Notes under the pieces: generated by a model
What the model saw: only the letters and a program-made list of their open reading frames with translations
The model's database searches: none
What the model was told of the DNA's origin: nothing
Program-made: the position numbers and the translations under genes
In this document: positions 1 through 10,404 of the stretch, piece after piece
Position numbering within the stretch: position 1 is the stretch's first letter
Layout of the letters: each line of letters opens with the position of its first letter
Assembly: GCF_031323975.1 (NCBI RefSeq)
Contig: NZ_JAVIWS010000001.1
Span: forward strand, 2,666,001 to 2,730,000
Direction: 5' to 3'
Source of the DNA: Escherichia ruysiae
GTDB lineage: Bacteria > Pseudomonadota > Gammaproteobacteria > Enterobacterales > Enterobacteriaceae
Length of the DNA stretch: 64,000 nt

Positions 1-620
1 AAAACAGCTTCCGCGATGTGAATATTGCTTTTGCTAACGAACTGTCGCTAATTTGTGCCGATCAGGGGATTAACGTCTGGGAACTGGTTCGCCTGGCGAA
101 TCGCCATCCACGAGTCAATATTCTTCAGCCTGGGCCTGGCGTGGGCGGTCACTGTATCGCTGTTGATCCGTGGTTTATCGTGGCGCAGAACCCGCAGCAG
201 GCGCGGCTTATCCGTACCGCACGCGAAGTGAACGACAACAAACCTTTCTGGGTTATCGATCAGGTCAAAGCGGCGGTTGCCGACTGCCTGTCCACTACGG
301 ATAAACGCGCCAGCGAGCTGAAAATTGCCTGCTTTGGTCTGGCGTTTAAACCGAATATTGATGATCTGCGCGAAAGTCCGGCAATGGAAATCGCTGAACT
401 GATCGCGCAATGGCACAGCGGTGAAACGCAGGTTGTTGAACCGAATATTCACCAGTTGCCGAAAAAACTGATCGGACTTTGCACTCTGGCGCAGCTTGAC
501 GACGCACTGGAAACGGCAGATGTACTGGTGATGCTGGTCGATCACAGTCAGTTCAAAGCCATCAGCGGCGAACATGTTAAACAGCAGTATGTCGTAGATA
601 CCAAAGGGGTCTGGCGCTGA
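1..620 (+). CDS. wecC: UDP-N-acetyl-D-mannosamine dehydrogenase WecC, 3' part
   Basis: The last ~206 codons of WecC, open from the left window edge (reading frame begins at base 3) to a TGA at 618-620. The enzyme oxidises UDP-ManNAc to UDP-ManNAcA, the second sugar donor for enterobacterial common antigen (ECA), in two NAD-dependent steps in the cytoplasm. The visible GPGVGGHCIAVDP motif carries the catalytic cysteine (codon 153-155) of the UDP-glucose/UDP-ManNAc dehydrogenase family, followed by the C-terminal UDP-binding domain with FGLAFKPNIDDLRESP. The GTG at 18 is an internal Val codon, not a start. The gene is truncated only by the window edge. Next genes in the operon are wecD and wecE. 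Confidence 0.95.
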   Translation, partial: NSFRDVNIAFANELSLICADQGINVWELVRLANRHPRVNILQPGPGVGGHCIAVDPWFIVAQNPQQARLIRTAREVNDNKPFWVIDQVKAAVADCLSTTDKRASELKIACFGLAFKPNIDDLRESPAMEIAELIAQWHSGETQVVEPNIHQLPKKLIGLCTLAQLDDALETADVLVMLVDHSQFKAISGEHVKQQYVVDTKGVWR

Positions 621-654
621 TTACAGTGAATGACTGTTTTGAGGGAGTCACACA

Positions 655-1329
655 ATGCCCATTCGCGCCAGAATTGAACCACTAACCTGGGAAAACACCT
701 TCTTTGGTGTCAACAGCGCCATTGTGCGTATTAGTCCTGACGCGCCACTCCTGACGCCAGACGCCTTAGCGCCGTGGTCACGGGTGCAGGCCAAAATTGC
801 CGCATCAAATACCGATGAGCTGGACGCCTTGCAACAACTGGGATTCTTACTGGTTGAGGGTGAAGTTGATTTGGTACTGCCCGTGAACAACGCAAGTGAT
901 AGCGACGCAGAAGTGGCACAAGAGACAGATATTCCAGTGCTACGCCAGTTAGCCAGTGAGGCATTTGCGCAAAGCCGTTTTCGTGCGCCGTGGTATGCGC
1001 CTGACGCCAGTGGCCGCTTTTATGCGCAGTGGATTGAAAACGCCGTACGCGGCACTTTTGATCATCAATGCCTGATTTTACGTTCGGCGTCTGGTGATAT
1101 TTGTGGCTATGTTTCTCTACGAGAGTTGAATGCCACTGACGCGCGCATTGGCTTGCTGGCAGGCCGTGGCTCCGGTGCACAGCTGATGCAAGCGGCACTA
1201 AACTGGGCGTATGCTCGCGGTAAAACAACATTGCGGGTGGCGACCCAGATGGGCAACACCGCCGCGCTTAAACGATACATACAAAGTGGTGCGAATGTAG
1301 AAAGCACCGCGTACTGGTTATACAGGTGA
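655..1329 (+). CDS. wecD: TDP-fucosamine (TDP-Fuc4N) acetyltransferase WecD
   Basis: 224 aa GNAT-family enzyme, the full family length. It transfers acetyl from acetyl-CoA to the 4-amino group of TDP-4-amino-4,6-dideoxy-D-galactose, giving TDP-Fuc4NAc, the third ECA sugar donor. The acetyl-CoA-binding loop appears as GRGSG at about residues 170-174 in the C-terminal GNAT fold; the N-terminal ~85 residues form the separate small domain typical of WecD. GAGGGAG upstream of the ATG is a good ribosome binding site. It lies 34 nt after wecC and 4 nt before wecE, so it is co-transcribed with them. Confidence 0.95.
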   Translation: MPIRARIEPLTWENTFFGVNSAIVRISPDAPLLTPDALAPWSRVQAKIAASNTDELDALQQLGFLLVEGEVDLVLPVNNASDSDAEVAQETDIPVLRQLASEAFAQSRFRAPWYAPDASGRFYAQWIENAVRGTFDHQCLILRSASGDICGYVSLRELNATDARIGLLAGRGSGAQLMQAALNWAYARGKTTLRVATQMGNTAALKRYIQSGANVESTAYWLYR

Positions 1330-1333
1330 TCAC

Positions 1334-2464
1334 ATGATTCCATTTAACGCACCGCCGGTGGTAGGAACCGAACTCGACTATATGCAGTCGGCAATGGGTA
1401 GCGGCAAACTGTGCGGCGATGGCGGTTTTACCCGTCGCTGCCAGCAGTGGCTGGAGCAACGTTTTGGTAGTGCCAAAGTGCTGCTGACGCCGTCCTGCAC
1501 CGCTTCGCTGGAGATGGCGGCGTTGCTGCTCGATATCCAGCCTGGCGATGAAGTGATCATGCCGAGCTACACCTTTGTCTCCACCGCCAATGCCTTTGTG
1601 CTGCGTGGCGCGAAAATCGTCTTTGTGGATATCCGCCCGGACACCATGAACATCGACGAAACGCTTATTGAATCGGCGATCACCGACAAAACGCGTGTTA
1701 TCGTGCCGGTACATTACGCGGGCGTGGCCTGTGAAATGGACACCATTATGGCGCTGGCGAAAAAGCATAACCTGTTTGTGGTGGAAGATGCCGCTCAGGG
1801 CGTGATGTCCACTTACAAAGGGCGAGCGCTGGGAACCATTGGTCATATTGGCTGCTTTAGCTTCCATGAAACCAAAAACTATACGGCGGGCGGGGAAGGC
1901 GGTGCGACGCTGATTAACGATAAAGCGTTGATCGAGCGAGCTGAGATCATCCGCGAAAAAGGCACTAACCGCAGCCAGTTCTTCCGTGGTCAGGTCGATA
2001 AATATACCTGGCGTGATATTGGTTCCAGCTATCTGATGTCCGATCTGCAAGCTGCGTACCTGTGGGCGCAACTGGAAGCCGCCGAACGTATCAACCAGCA
2101 ACGTCTGGCGTTGTGGCAAAACTACTACGATGCGTTAGCACCTCTGGCGAAAGCCGGGCGTATCGAACTGCCGTCGATTCCGGATGGCTGCGTGCAGAAC
2201 GCGCATATGTTCTACATTAAGCTGCGGGATAATGATGACCGGAGCGCATTGATTAACTTCCTGAAAGAAGCGGAAATTATGGCGGTGTTCCATTATATTC
2301 CGCTACACGCAAGCCCTGCGGGTGAACGCTTTGGTGAGTTCCACGGCGAAGATCGCTACACCACCAAAGAGAGCGAGCGCCTGCTGCGCCTGCCGCTGTT
2401 CTACAATTTGTCGCCCGTCAATCAACGCACGGTAATTGCGACTTTGTTGAACTACTTCTCCTGA
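1334..2464 (+). CDS. wecE: TDP-4-keto-6-deoxy-D-glucose transaminase WecE
   Basis: 376 aa, PLP-dependent aminotransferase of the DegT/DnrJ/EryC1 family. It converts TDP-4-keto-6-deoxy-D-glucose to TDP-Fuc4N using glutamate, just before the WecD step. Visible landmarks are the EDAAQ motif (D152, pairs with the PLP ring nitrogen) and SFHETKNYTAGGEGG, where K181 is the Schiff-base lysine. Length is normal. It is followed one base after its stop codon by wzxE. Confidence 0.96.
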   Translation: MIPFNAPPVVGTELDYMQSAMGSGKLCGDGGFTRRCQQWLEQRFGSAKVLLTPSCTASLEMAALLLDIQPGDEVIMPSYTFVSTANAFVLRGAKIVFVDIRPDTMNIDETLIESAITDKTRVIVPVHYAGVACEMDTIMALAKKHNLFVVEDAAQGVMSTYKGRALGTIGHIGCFSFHETKNYTAGGEGGATLINDKALIERAEIIREKGTNRSQFFRGQVDKYTWRDIGSSYLMSDLQAAYLWAQLEAAERINQQRLALWQNYYDALAPLAKAGRIELPSIPDGCVQNAHMFYIKLRDNDDRSALINFLKEAEIMAVFHYIPLHASPAGERFGEFHGEDRYTTKESERLLRLPLFYNLSPVNQRTVIATLLNYFS

Positions 2465-2465
2465 T

Positions 2466-3716
2466 ATGTCGCTGGCAAAAGCGTCCTTATGGACGGCGGC
2501 CAGTACACTGGTCAAGATTGGTGCCGGGTTGCTGGTCGGTAAGTTGCTGGCGGTGTCATTTGGTCCGGCTGGGCTGGGGCTGGCGGCAAATTTCCGCCAG
2601 TTGATTACCGTGCTCGGCGTGCTCGCTGGGGCGGGCATCTTTAACGGCGTAACGAAATACGTTGCCCAGTACCATGATAATCCGCAGCAGCTACGCCGCG
2701 TGGTCGGCACTTCATCAGCGATGGTGCTTGCCTTCTCTACGCTGATGGCGCTGGTTTTTGTGCTGGCGGCTGCCCCAATCAGCCAGGGATTGTTCGGTAA
2801 TACCGACTATCAGGGGCTGGTGCGATTGGTTGCACTCGTACAGATGGGGATCGCCTGGGGCAACCTGCTGCTGGCGCTGATGAAAGGTTTTCGTGATGCC
2901 GCCGGTAATGCCCTGTCGCTTATTCTCGGCAGCTTGCTTGGCGTTACTGCCTATTACGTCAGTTACCGTTTGGGCGGTTATGAAGGGGCGTTGCTGGGAC
3001 TGGCGTTGATTCCTGCGCTGGTGGTGATTCCTGCCGTCATCATGCTAATTAAGCGTGGTGCAATCCCGTTAAGCTATCTGAAACCCAGCTGGGATAATGG
3101 TCTGGCAGGGCAGTTGAGCAAATTTACGCTCATGGCGTTGATTACGTCGGTGACCTTGCCCGTTGCTTACATCATGATGCGTAAACTGCTGGCGGCGCAG
3201 TATAGCTGGGATGAAGTGGGCATCTGGCAAGGGGTGAGCAGTATTTCCGATGCCTACCTGCAATTCATTACCGCCTCTTTTAGCGTGTATTTACTGCCCA
3301 CGTTGTCGCGGCTAACGGAAAAGCGCGATATCACCCGGGAAGTGGTGAAGTCGCTGAAATTCGTCTTACCAGCAGTGGCGGTGGCGAGTTTTACCGTCTG
3401 GCTGCTGCGCGATTTTGCCATCTGGCTGCTGTTATCGAATAAATTTACCGCTATGCGCGATCTCTTTGCCTGGCAGTTGGTGGGCGATGTGTTAAAAGTG
3501 GGTGCTTATGTCTTTGGTTACTTGGTGATCGCCAAAGCGTCGCTGCGGTTTTATATCCTGGCGGAAGTCAGCCAGTTCACTTTGTTGATGGTATTTGCCC
3601 ACTGGTTGATCCCTGCGCATGGTGCGCTGGGCGCGGCGCAGGCTTATATGGCAACGTATATCGTCTATTTCTCTCTTTGTTGTGGCGTGTTTTTACTCTG
3701 GCGTAGGCGGGCATGA
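2466..3716 (+). CDS. wzxE: Lipid III flippase WzxE
   Basis: 416 aa polytopic inner-membrane protein of the MOP/polysaccharide exporter superfamily with about 12 hydrophobic segments. It moves undecaprenyl-PP-GlcNAc-ManNAcA-Fuc4NAc (lipid III) from the cytoplasmic to the periplasmic face of the inner membrane for ECA polymerisation. The N-terminus is typical of Wzx ([20 protein letters not shown], first helix). The start follows the wecE stop by one base, and the 3' end overlaps wecF in an ATGA, a sign of translational coupling. Confidence 0.95.
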   Translation: MSLAKASLWTAASTLVKIGAGLLVGKLLAVSFGPAGLGLAANFRQLITVLGVLAGAGIFNGVTKYVAQYHDNPQQLRRVVGTSSAMVLAFSTLMALVFVLAAAPISQGLFGNTDYQGLVRLVALVQMGIAWGNLLLALMKGFRDAAGNALSLILGSLLGVTAYYVSYRLGGYEGALLGLALIPALVVIPAVIMLIKRGAIPLSYLKPSWDNGLAGQLSKFTLMALITSVTLPVAYIMMRKLLAAQYSWDEVGIWQGVSSISDAYLQFITASFSVYLLPTLSRLTEKRDITREVVKSLKFVLPAVAVASFTVWLLRDFAIWLLLSNKFTAMRDLFAWQLVGDVLKVGAYVFGYLVIAKASLRFYILAEVSQFTLLMVFAHWLIPAHGALGAAQAYMATYIVYFSLCCGVFLLWRRRA

Positions 3717-4792
3717 CTGTACTGATTCACGTACTGGGATCGGATATCCCTCACCATAACCAAACCGTTTTACGGTTTTTCAACGACGCGCTGGCCGCAA
3801 CGAGCGAGCACGCGCGCGAGTTTATGGTTGCTGGCAAGGACGACGGCTTAAGTGACAGCTGTCCGGCACTTTCTGTGCAATTTTACCCAGGTAAAAAATC
3901 CCTGGCAGAAGCGGTCATCGCAAAGGCGAAAGCTAACCGGCAGCAGCGATTTTTCTTCCACGGTCAGTTCAACACCACGCTGTGGCTGGCGTTGCTGAGT
4001 GGTGGTATCAAACCCAGCCAGTTTTACTGGCATATCTGGGGGGCAGATCTCTATGAGGTCTCCAGCGGGCTGAAATTTAAACTGTTTTACCCTATCCGCC
4101 GGCTGGCACAAAAGCGAGTTGGCTGCGTATTTGCTACTCGCGGTGATTTGAGCTTTTTTGCTAAAACGCATCCTAAGGTGAGGGGCGAACTGATTTACTT
4201 CCCGACGCGGATGGATCCATCTCTCAATACGATGGCGAACGATCGGCAACGTGAAGGGAAAATGACCATTCTGGTGGGGAACTCCGGCGATCGCAGCAAT
4301 GAACACATTGCCGCCTTAAATGCTGTTCATCAGCAGTTTGGCGATACGGTAAAAGTGGTGGTGCCGATGGGGTATCCGCCCAATAACGATGTGTATATCA
4401 ACGAAGTTCGTCAGGCGGGGCTGAAATTGTTCAGCGAAGAAAATCTGCAAATTTTGAGCGAAAAACTGGATTTTGACGCCTATCTGGCGCTACTTCGCCA
4501 GTGCGATCTCGGCTACTTTATTTTTGCCCGCCAGCAGGGCATTGGTACTCTGTGCTTGTTGATTCAGGCAGGCATTCCCTGCGTACTTAACCGGGAAAAC
4601 CCATTCTGGCAAGATATGACGGAACAACATTTACCGGTGCTGTTTACCACTGATGATCTCAACGAGGATATTGTGCGTGAAGCGCAGCGCCAGCTGGCGT
4701 CGGTGGATAAAAACAACATTGCCTTCTTTAGCCCGAACTATCTGCAAGGCTGGCGGCGGGCGTTGGCTATTGCCAGCGGGGAGGACGCATGA
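3713..4792 (+). CDS. wecF: TDP-Fuc4NAc:lipid II Fuc4NAc transferase WecF
   Basis: 359 aa glycosyltransferase (family GT56). It adds Fuc4NAc to lipid II to give lipid III, the complete ECA repeat unit, on the cytoplasmic side of the inner membrane. No membrane helix is obvious, in line with a peripheral enzyme. The gene overlaps wzxE (ATGA at 3713-3716) and wzyE (ATGA at 4789-4792), so it sits in the tightly coupled middle of the ECA operon. Length equals the usual E. coli protein. Confidence 0.95.
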   Translation: MTVLIHVLGSDIPHHNQTVLRFFNDALAATSEHAREFMVAGKDDGLSDSCPALSVQFYPGKKSLAEAVIAKAKANRQQRFFFHGQFNTTLWLALLSGGIKPSQFYWHIWGADLYEVSSGLKFKLFYPIRRLAQKRVGCVFATRGDLSFFAKTHPKVRGELIYFPTRMDPSLNTMANDRQREGKMTILVGNSGDRSNEHIAALNAVHQQFGDTVKVVVPMGYPPNNDVYINEVRQAGLKLFSEENLQILSEKLDFDAYLALLRQCDLGYFIFARQQGIGTLCLLIQAGIPCVLNRENPFWQDMTEQHLPVLFTTDDLNEDIVREAQRQLASVDKNNIAFFSPNYLQGWRRALAIASGEDA

Positions 4793-6141
4793 GCCTGTTG
4801 CAATTTAGCGGCCTGTTTGTTGTCTGGCTGCTTTGCTCACTGTTTATTGCTACGCTGACCTGGTTTGAGTTTCGCCGCGTGCGCTTTAACTTCAATGTCT
4901 TCTTTTCATTGCTGTTTTTGCTCACCTTTTTCTTTGGCTTTCCGCTGACCAGCGTGCTGGTATTTCGCTTTAATGTCGGCGTTGCGCCGCCAGACATTCT
5001 CCTTCAGGCGCTACTTTCTGCTGCTTGCTTCTACGCGGTTTACTACGTCACCTACAAAACCCGCCTACGCAAACGCGTTGTCGATGTACCGCGCCGCCCG
5101 CTGTTTACCATGAACCGTGTGGAGACCAATCTCACATGGGTGATCCTGATGGGCATCGCGCTGGTGAGCGTCGGCATCTTCTTCATGCATAACGGTTTTT
5201 TGCTGTTCCGGCTTAACTCCTACAGCCAGATCTTCTCCAGTGAAGTCTCTGGCGTGGCGCTAAAACGCTTCTTTTACTTTTTCATCCCGGCGATGCTGGT
5301 GGTCTATTTTCTGCGCCAGGACAGCAAAGCGTGGCTGTTTTTCCTCGTCAGCACGGTCGCATTTGGTTTGCTGACTTATATGATTGTCGGCGGTACTCGC
5401 GCCAATATCATCATTGCATTCGCTATCTTTCTGTTTATCGGCATTATTCGCGGCTGGATTTCGCTGTGGATGCTGGCGGCGGCAGGCGTGCTGGGGATTG
5501 TTGGTATGTTCTGGCTGGCGCTAAAACGCTATGGAATGAACGTGAGCGGCGATGAGGCGTTCTACACGTTTCTCTATCTCACCCGCGACACCTTCTCGCC
5601 GTGGGAGAATCTGGCGTTGCTGTTGCAGAACTACGACAACATCGACTTCCAGGGGCTGGCGCCGATTGTCCGCGATTTCTATGTCTTTATTCCTTCCTGG
5701 TTGTGGCCGGGACGGCCGAGCATGGTGCTGAATTCTGCCAACTATTTCACCTGGGAAGTGCTGAACAATCACTCCGGGTTGGCAATCTCGCCTACGCTTA
5801 TTGGTTCACTGGTTGTTATGGGCGGCGCGCTGTTTATTCCTCTGGGGGCGATTGTGGTTGGTCTGATCATTAAGTGGTTCGACTGGCTGTATGAGCTGGG
5901 CAACCGCGAAACCAATCGTTATAAGGCCGCGATATTGCACAGTTTCTGCTTCGGGGCGATCTTCAATATGATCGTGCTGGCGCGTGAAGGGCTGGATTCG
6001 TTTGTCTCACGCGTGGTCTTTTTTATCGTGGTCTTCGGCGCATGTCTGATGATCGCAAAACTGTTGTACTGGCTTTTTGAAAGCGCCGGACTCATTCATA
6101 AACGCACAAAATCATCGCTCCGGACGCAGGTTGAAGGATAA
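4789..6141 (+). CDS. wzyE: ECA polymerase WzyE
   Basis: 450 aa very hydrophobic protein with about 11 predicted membrane segments and a larger periplasmic loop near residues 255-330. It polymerises ECA trisaccharide repeats on the periplasmic face in the Wzy-dependent pathway, with WzxE as flippase and WzzE (outside the window) as chain-length regulator. The start overlaps the wecF stop by 4 bases; wecG begins 2 nt after its stop. Confidence 0.95.
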   Translation: MSLLQFSGLFVVWLLCSLFIATLTWFEFRRVRFNFNVFFSLLFLLTFFFGFPLTSVLVFRFNVGVAPPDILLQALLSAACFYAVYYVTYKTRLRKRVVDVPRRPLFTMNRVETNLTWVILMGIALVSVGIFFMHNGFLLFRLNSYSQIFSSEVSGVALKRFFYFFIPAMLVVYFLRQDSKAWLFFLVSTVAFGLLTYMIVGGTRANIIIAFAIFLFIGIIRGWISLWMLAAAGVLGIVGMFWLALKRYGMNVSGDEAFYTFLYLTRDTFSPWENLALLLQNYDNIDFQGLAPIVRDFYVFIPSWLWPGRPSMVLNSANYFTWEVLNNHSGLAISPTLIGSLVVMGGALFIPLGAIVVGLIIKWFDWLYELGNRETNRYKAAILHSFCFGAIFNMIVLAREGLDSFVSRVVFFIVVFGACLMIAKLLYWLFESAGLIHKRTKSSLRTQVEG

Positions 6142-6143
6142 CA

Positions 6144-6884
6144 ATGAATAACAACACCACGGCACCGACCTATACGCTGCGTGGCTTACAGTTGATCGGT
6201 TGGCGTGATATGCAGCACGCCCTCGATTATCTGTTCGCTGAAGGGCAGCTTAAGCAGGGAACGCTGGTTGCCATTAATGCCGAAAAAATGCTGACCATTG
6301 AAGATAATGCTGAGGTCAGGGAGTTAATTAACGCTGCCGAATTTAAATATGCTGATGGCATCAGCGTTGTACGTTCAGTGCGTAAAAAGTACCCACAGGC
6401 GCAGGTTTCCCGTGTTGCCGGGGCCGATCTCTGGGAAGAGCTGATGACGCGCGCAGGCAAAGAAGGGACGCCAGTATTTCTTGTTGGCGGTAAACCTGAA
6501 GTGCTGGCGCAGACCGAAGCTAAACTGCGCAACCAGTGGAATGTGAATATCGTTGGCAGTCAGGATGGTTATTTTAAACCCGAGCAGCGTCAGGCGCTGT
6601 TTGAACGAATTCATGCCAGTGGAGCGCAAATCGTCACCGTTGCGATGGGATCGCCAAAGCAGGAGATCTTCATGCGCGACTGCCGTCTGGTGCATCCAGA
6701 TGCGCTGTATATGGGCGTTGGCGGGACGTATGATGTCTTTACTGGCCATGTGAAACGCGCGCCGAAAATCTGGCAAAAACTGGGGCTGGAGTGGCTCTAT
6801 CGCCTGCTTTCGCAGCCAAGCCGCATTAAACGCCAGCTTCGTTTACTGCGCTATTTACGCTGGCACTACACCGGCAACCTCTGA
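6144..6884 (+). CDS. wecG: UDP-ManNAcA:lipid I transferase WecG
   Basis: 246 aa, WecG/TagA/CpsF glycosyltransferase family (GT26). It transfers ManNAcA from UDP-ManNAcA, the WecC product, to undecaprenyl-PP-GlcNAc, forming lipid II. Conserved family signatures are visible: [10 protein letters not shown] near residues 67-76, [11 protein letters not shown], and [23 protein letters not shown] upstream of the ATG is the ribosome binding site. It is the last gene of the ECA operon; a dyad follows 20 nt downstream. Confidence 0.95.
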   Translation: MNNNTTAPTYTLRGLQLIGWRDMQHALDYLFAEGQLKQGTLVAINAEKMLTIEDNAEVRELINAAEFKYADGISVVRSVRKKYPQAQVSRVAGADLWEELMTRAGKEGTPVFLVGGKPEVLAQTEAKLRNQWNVNIVGSQDGYFKPEQRQALFERIHASGAQIVTVAMGSPKQEIFMRDCRLVHPDALYMGVGGTYDVFTGHVKRAPKIWQKLGLEWLYRLLSQPSRIKRQLRLLRYLRWHYTGNL

Positions 6885-6904
6885 TTTTCCTCTCTCTGTA
6901 AAGC

Positions 6905-6924
6905 GACGGAGTGGTCACTCCGTC
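6905..6924. terminator. Inverted repeat after the ECA operon, possible terminator
   Basis: A perfect 9-bp dyad (GACGGAGTG and CACTCCGTC, 2 bases between the arms) lies 20 nt after the wecG stop. A TTTT tract occurs only ~10 nt further on, so this is not a classical intrinsic terminator. It could act with Rho, as a 3' stabilising hairpin, or as a protein site in the yifK promoter region. The position between two operons favours a transcript end. Confidence 0.4.
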
Positions 6925-7075
6925 ACCTGTCTGCCGTTTTATTACACAAAGCATCCAAATTTTTAATGCTTCATTTGCCATTTCTTCTAAATTACGAAAA
7001 CATTCGCAACACTCGATGTACCCATAACGATAACCGGTAACACCGGAAAAACATGCAAACACAACACGAGGATTT

Positions 7076-8450
7076 ATGGCAGATAACAAACCAGAGCTAC
7101 AGCGTGGGCTGGAAGCTCGACATATCGAACTCATCGCCCTGGGGGGCACCATTGGCGTCGGCTTGTTTATGGGGGCCGCCAGTACCCTGAAATGGGCCGG
7201 GCCATCCGTATTGTTGGCCTATATCATCGCCGGGCTGTTCGTCTTTTTCATTATGCGTTCAATGGGCGAAATGTTGTTCCTCGAACCGGTTACTGGTTCT
7301 TTCGCCGTTTACGCACATCGTTATATGAGCCCGTTCTTTGGCTATCTCACCGCCTGGTCTTACTGGTTTATGTGGATGGCTGTGGGGATTTCAGAAATCA
7401 CCGCCATCGGCGTCTACGTCCAGTTCTGGTTCCCGGAGATGGCACAATGGATACCAGCATTGATCGCGGTGGCGCTGGTGGCGCTGGCAAATCTGGCGGC
7501 GGTGCGGTTGTATGGCGAAATCGAGTTCTGGTTCGCGATGATCAAAGTCACCACAATCATTGTGATGATCGTCATTGGCCTGGGCGTGATTTTCTTTGGT
7601 TTTGGCAATGGCGGGCAGTCGATTGGTTTTAGCAATCTCACAGAGCATGGCGGTTTCTTTGCGGGTGGCTGGAAAGGCTTCCTCACCGCCTTGTGTATCG
7701 TGGTGGCGTCCTACCAGGGCGTGGAGCTGATTGGCATCACCGCCGGTGAAGCGAAGAATCCGCAGGTGACGTTGCGCAGTGCCGTAGGCAAAGTGCTATG
7801 GCGAATCCTGATTTTCTACGTAGGCGCGATTTTCTATCTTCCCGTGGAATGAAATAGGCAGCAACGGCAGCCCATTCGTACTGACTTTCGCCAAAATCGG
7901 CATTACCGCAGCGGCGGGCATTATCAACTTTGTGGTGCTGACGGCGGCTCTCTCTGGCTGTAACAGCGGCATGTACAGTTGCGGACGTATGCTCTACGCG
8001 CTGGCGAAAAACCGCCAGTTACCGGCGGCGATGGCGAAAGTTTCCCGTCACGGCGTACCAGTTGCGGGTGTGGCGGTATCAATAGCCATTCTGTTGATTG
8101 GTTCATGCCTGAATTACATCATCCCCAATCCACAGCGTGTGTTTGTTTACGTCTACAGTGCCAGCGTGCTTCCGGGGATGGTGCCATGGTTTGTGATTTT
8201 GATAAGCCAACTGCGTTTTCGTCGTGCGCACAAAGCGGCGATTGCCAGCCATCCGTTCCGCTCCATTCTGTTCCCGTGGGCCAACTACGTAACAATGGCA
8301 TTCCTGATTTGCGTTTTGATCGGCATGTACTTTAATGAAGATACGCGTATGTCGCTGTTTGTTGGCATCATCTTTATGCTGGCGGTGACGGCGATTTATA
8401 AAGTTTTTGGGCTTAATCGCCACGGTAAAGCGCATAAACTGGAGGAATAA
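7076..8450 (+). pseudogene. yifK: Amino-acid permease YifK (ThrP), frameshifted
   Basis: APC-superfamily amino-acid permease; the E. coli homologue is reported as a proton-coupled threonine/serine transporter of the inner membrane. The first reading frame (7076-7852, 258 aa) starts with the family N-terminus ([20 protein letters not shown]) and carries the first ~6 membrane segments. It then runs into a stop just after an abnormal FYLPVE. The rest continues in another frame to 8450 (visible from about 7852; [19 protein letters not shown], then four or five more helices). The span of 1375 nt is 11 short of the 1386 nt needed for the usual 461-codon gene, so a deletion of about 11 nt near 7830-7842 explains the break. 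The leader keeps a C/A-rich stretch (CAAACACAACACGAGG) before the start, resembling GcvB small-RNA targets. Loss of half the helices should abolish transport, unless this is a sequence error. Confidence 0.9.
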
Positions 8451-8502
8451 GCAGCAAAATGCACAAACCGTAACCAAACGCGCATTTTATTTAAAAAGGG
8501 AC

Positions 8503-8531
8503 TAGACAGAGGGGTGCGAAGTCCGTATTAT
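8503..8531 (+). promoter_or_regulatory. Promoter of the argX-hisR-leuT-proM tRNA operon
   Basis: A TAGACA -35 (8503-8508) and TATTAT -10 (8526-8531) are separated by 17 bp, upstream of the first tRNA by 21 nt. A CGCAACGGCG stretch, GC-rich as in stringently controlled stable-RNA promoters, follows. Strength and start site are inferred from sequence only. Confidence 0.75.
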
Positions 8532-8552
8532 CCACCCCCGCAACGGCGCTAA

Positions 8553-8629
<77 letters not shown>

Positions 8630-8686
8630 TTTAGTCCCGGCGCTTGAGCTGCGGTGGTAGTAATACCGCGTAACAAGATTTGTAGT

Positions 8687-8763
8687 GGTGGCTATAGCTC
8701 AGTTGGTAGAGCCCTGGATTGTGATTCCAGTTGTCGTGGGTTCGAATCCCATTAGCCACCCCA
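8687..8763 (+). tRNA. hisR: tRNA-His (anticodon GTG)
   Basis: 77 nt including encoded CCA. The acceptor stem GGTGGCTA / TAGCCACC has the extra 5' G (G-1) pairing with C73, the identity element of tRNA-His. The anticodon loop TTGTGAT contains GTG. Second gene of the operon. Confidence 0.97.
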
Positions 8764-8783
8764 TTATTAGAAGTTGTGACAAT

Positions 8784-8870
8784 GCGAAGGTGGCGGAATT
8801 GGTAGACGCGCTAGCTTCAGGTGTTAGTGTCCTTACGGACGTGGGGGTTCAAGTCCCCCCCCTCGCACCA
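8784..8870 (+). tRNA. leuT: tRNA-Leu (anticodon CAG)
   Basis: 87 nt class II tRNA with a long variable arm (TGTCCTTACGGACG) and encoded CCA. The anticodon loop CTTCAGG contains CAG. Acceptor GCGAAGG / CCTCGC with the G-T pair typical of this species. Third gene of the operon. Confidence 0.96.
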
Positions 8871-8912
8871 CGACTTTAAAGAATTGAACTAAAAATTCAA
8901 AAAGCAGTATTT

Positions 8913-8989
8913 CGGCGAGTAGCGCAGCTTGGTAGCGCAACTGGTTTGGGACCAGTGGGTCGGAGGTTCGAATCCTCTCTCGCCGACCA
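8913..8989 (+). tRNA. proM: tRNA-Pro (anticodon TGG)
   Basis: 77 nt with encoded CCA. Acceptor CGGCGAG / CTCGCCG and anticodon loop TTTGGGA (TGG). Last gene of the operon, followed at once by an intrinsic terminator. Confidence 0.97.
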
Positions 8990-8995
8990 ATTTTG

Positions 8996-9019
8996 AACCC
9001 CGCTTCGGCGGGGTTTTTT
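8996..9019 (+). terminator. Intrinsic terminator of the tRNA operon
   Basis: Stem AACCCCGC / GCGGGGTT with a TTCG tetraloop-like centre, followed by a T6 run. Seven nt after proM; the clear end of the tRNA transcript. Confidence 0.93.
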
Positions 9020-9136
9020 GTTTTCTGTGCATTCCATCACTCTCCCTTCGCAATAAACGCCCGTGGTTAATCATTGCCAAACGGTATTATTTCGCCCTTA
9101 AATTCATCGAAGGACGACTTCAGGCAAGGAGCGACT

Positions 9137-10372
9137 ATGCTGCAACAGGTTCCAACGCGTGCTTTTCACGTAATGGCGAAACCGAGCGGTTCAGATTGTA
9201 ATCTGAACTGTGACTACTGTTTTTATCTCGAAAAACAATCCCTTTACCGCGAACAACCTGTCACGCATATGGACGATGAAATGCTGGAAGCGTATGTCCG
9301 TCACTATATCGCTGCCAGCGAACCCCAAAACGAAGTGGCATTTACCTGGCAGGGCGGCGAACCAACGTTACTCGGGCTGGATTTTTACCGTCGTGCAGTG
9401 GCGCTACAGGCGAAATATGGTGCTGGCAGGAAGGTAAGTAACAGCTTCCAGACTAACGGTGTGCTGCTTGATGAAGAATGGTGTGCATTTCTGGCAGAAA
9501 ATCATTTTCTTGTTGGGTTATCGCTGGATGGCCCGGCTGAGATCCACAATCAATATCGCGTGACTAAAGGTGGCAGACCAACGCATAAGCTGGTGATGCG
9601 CGCACTTAAACTACTGCAAAAATATCACGTTGATTATAACGTGCTGGCGTGCGTTAACCGCACCAGCGCGCTGCAACCGTTGCAGGTTTATGACTTTTTG
9701 CGTGATGCGGGCGTGGAGTTCATCCAGTTTATTCCTGTAGTGGAGCGGCTGGCGGATGAAAAATCTGCCAGCGACGGGCTAAAATTACAGGCGCCTGGTG
9801 ATATTCAGGGGGAACTGACAGAATGGTCAGTGCGCCCCGATGAATTTGGTGAATTTCTGGTGGCGATATTCGACCACTGGATCAAACACGACGTCGGCAA
9901 GATTTTCGTGATGAATATCGAATGGGCGTTTGCCAATTTTGTCGGTGCGCCGGGTGCGGTTTGCCATCATCAGCCAACCTGTGGACGTTCGGTGATTATT
10001 GAGCACAACGGTGACGTTTACGCCTGCGATCACTTTGTTTATCCGCAATATCGGCTGGGGAATATGCTTCAGCAGACCCTCGCAGAAATGGTAGATTCCC
10101 CGCAGCAGCAGGCGTTTGGTGAAGATAAATTTAAGCAGTTACCGGCGCAGTGTCGCAGTTGTAACGTGTTAAAAGCGTGCTGGGGAGGCTGCCCGAAACA
10201 CCGCTTCATGCTCGATGCCAGCGGCAAACCGGGACTGAATTATTTGTGTGCCGGGTATCAGCGTTATTTCCGCCATCTATCGCCATATCTTAAAGCAATG
10301 GCTGATTTGCTAGCGCACGGTCGCCCGGCCAGCGACATTATGCAGGCACATTTGATGGTGGTGAATAAGTAA
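9137..10372 (+). CDS. aslB: Putative anaerobic sulfatase-maturating enzyme AslB
   Basis: 411 aa radical-SAM protein. Start chosen at the ATG behind AAGGAG (9126-9131), which gives the usual E. coli length; an upstream in-frame ATG at 9074 lacks a ribosome binding site. The radical-SAM cluster motif CNLNCDYC is at residues 21-28 (C21, C25, C28). The C-terminal SPASM region has the further cysteines CHHQPTCG, YACDHF and CRSCNVLKACWGGC for auxiliary [4Fe-4S] clusters. Family members oxidise an active-site Ser or Cys of sulfatases to formylglycine without oxygen. The convergent neighbour aslA encodes a serine-type sulfatase, a likely substrate, but activity on AslA is inferred. Confidence 0.93.
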   Translation: MLQQVPTRAFHVMAKPSGSDCNLNCDYCFYLEKQSLYREQPVTHMDDEMLEAYVRHYIAASEPQNEVAFTWQGGEPTLLGLDFYRRAVALQAKYGAGRKVSNSFQTNGVLLDEEWCAFLAENHFLVGLSLDGPAEIHNQYRVTKGGRPTHKLVMRALKLLQKYHVDYNVLACVNRTSALQPLQVYDFLRDAGVEFIQFIPVVERLADEKSASDGLKLQAPGDIQGELTEWSVRPDEFGEFLVAIFDHWIKHDVGKIFVMNIEWAFANFVGAPGAVCHHQPTCGRSVIIEHNGDVYACDHFVYPQYRLGNMLQQTLAEMVDSPQQQAFGEDKFKQLPAQCRSCNVLKACWGGCPKHRFMLDASGKPGLNYLCAGYQRYFRHLSPYLKAMADLLAHGRPASDIMQAHLMVVNK

Positions 10373-10404
10373 AAAAGCGGCCATTTGGAGGCCGCCTGCG
10401 GTTG

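Noticed and set aside
48..575. Long open frame antisense to wecC
   Set aside because: Antisense to a clear WecC frame, with no ribosome binding site and a His/Arg-rich, shadow-like composition.
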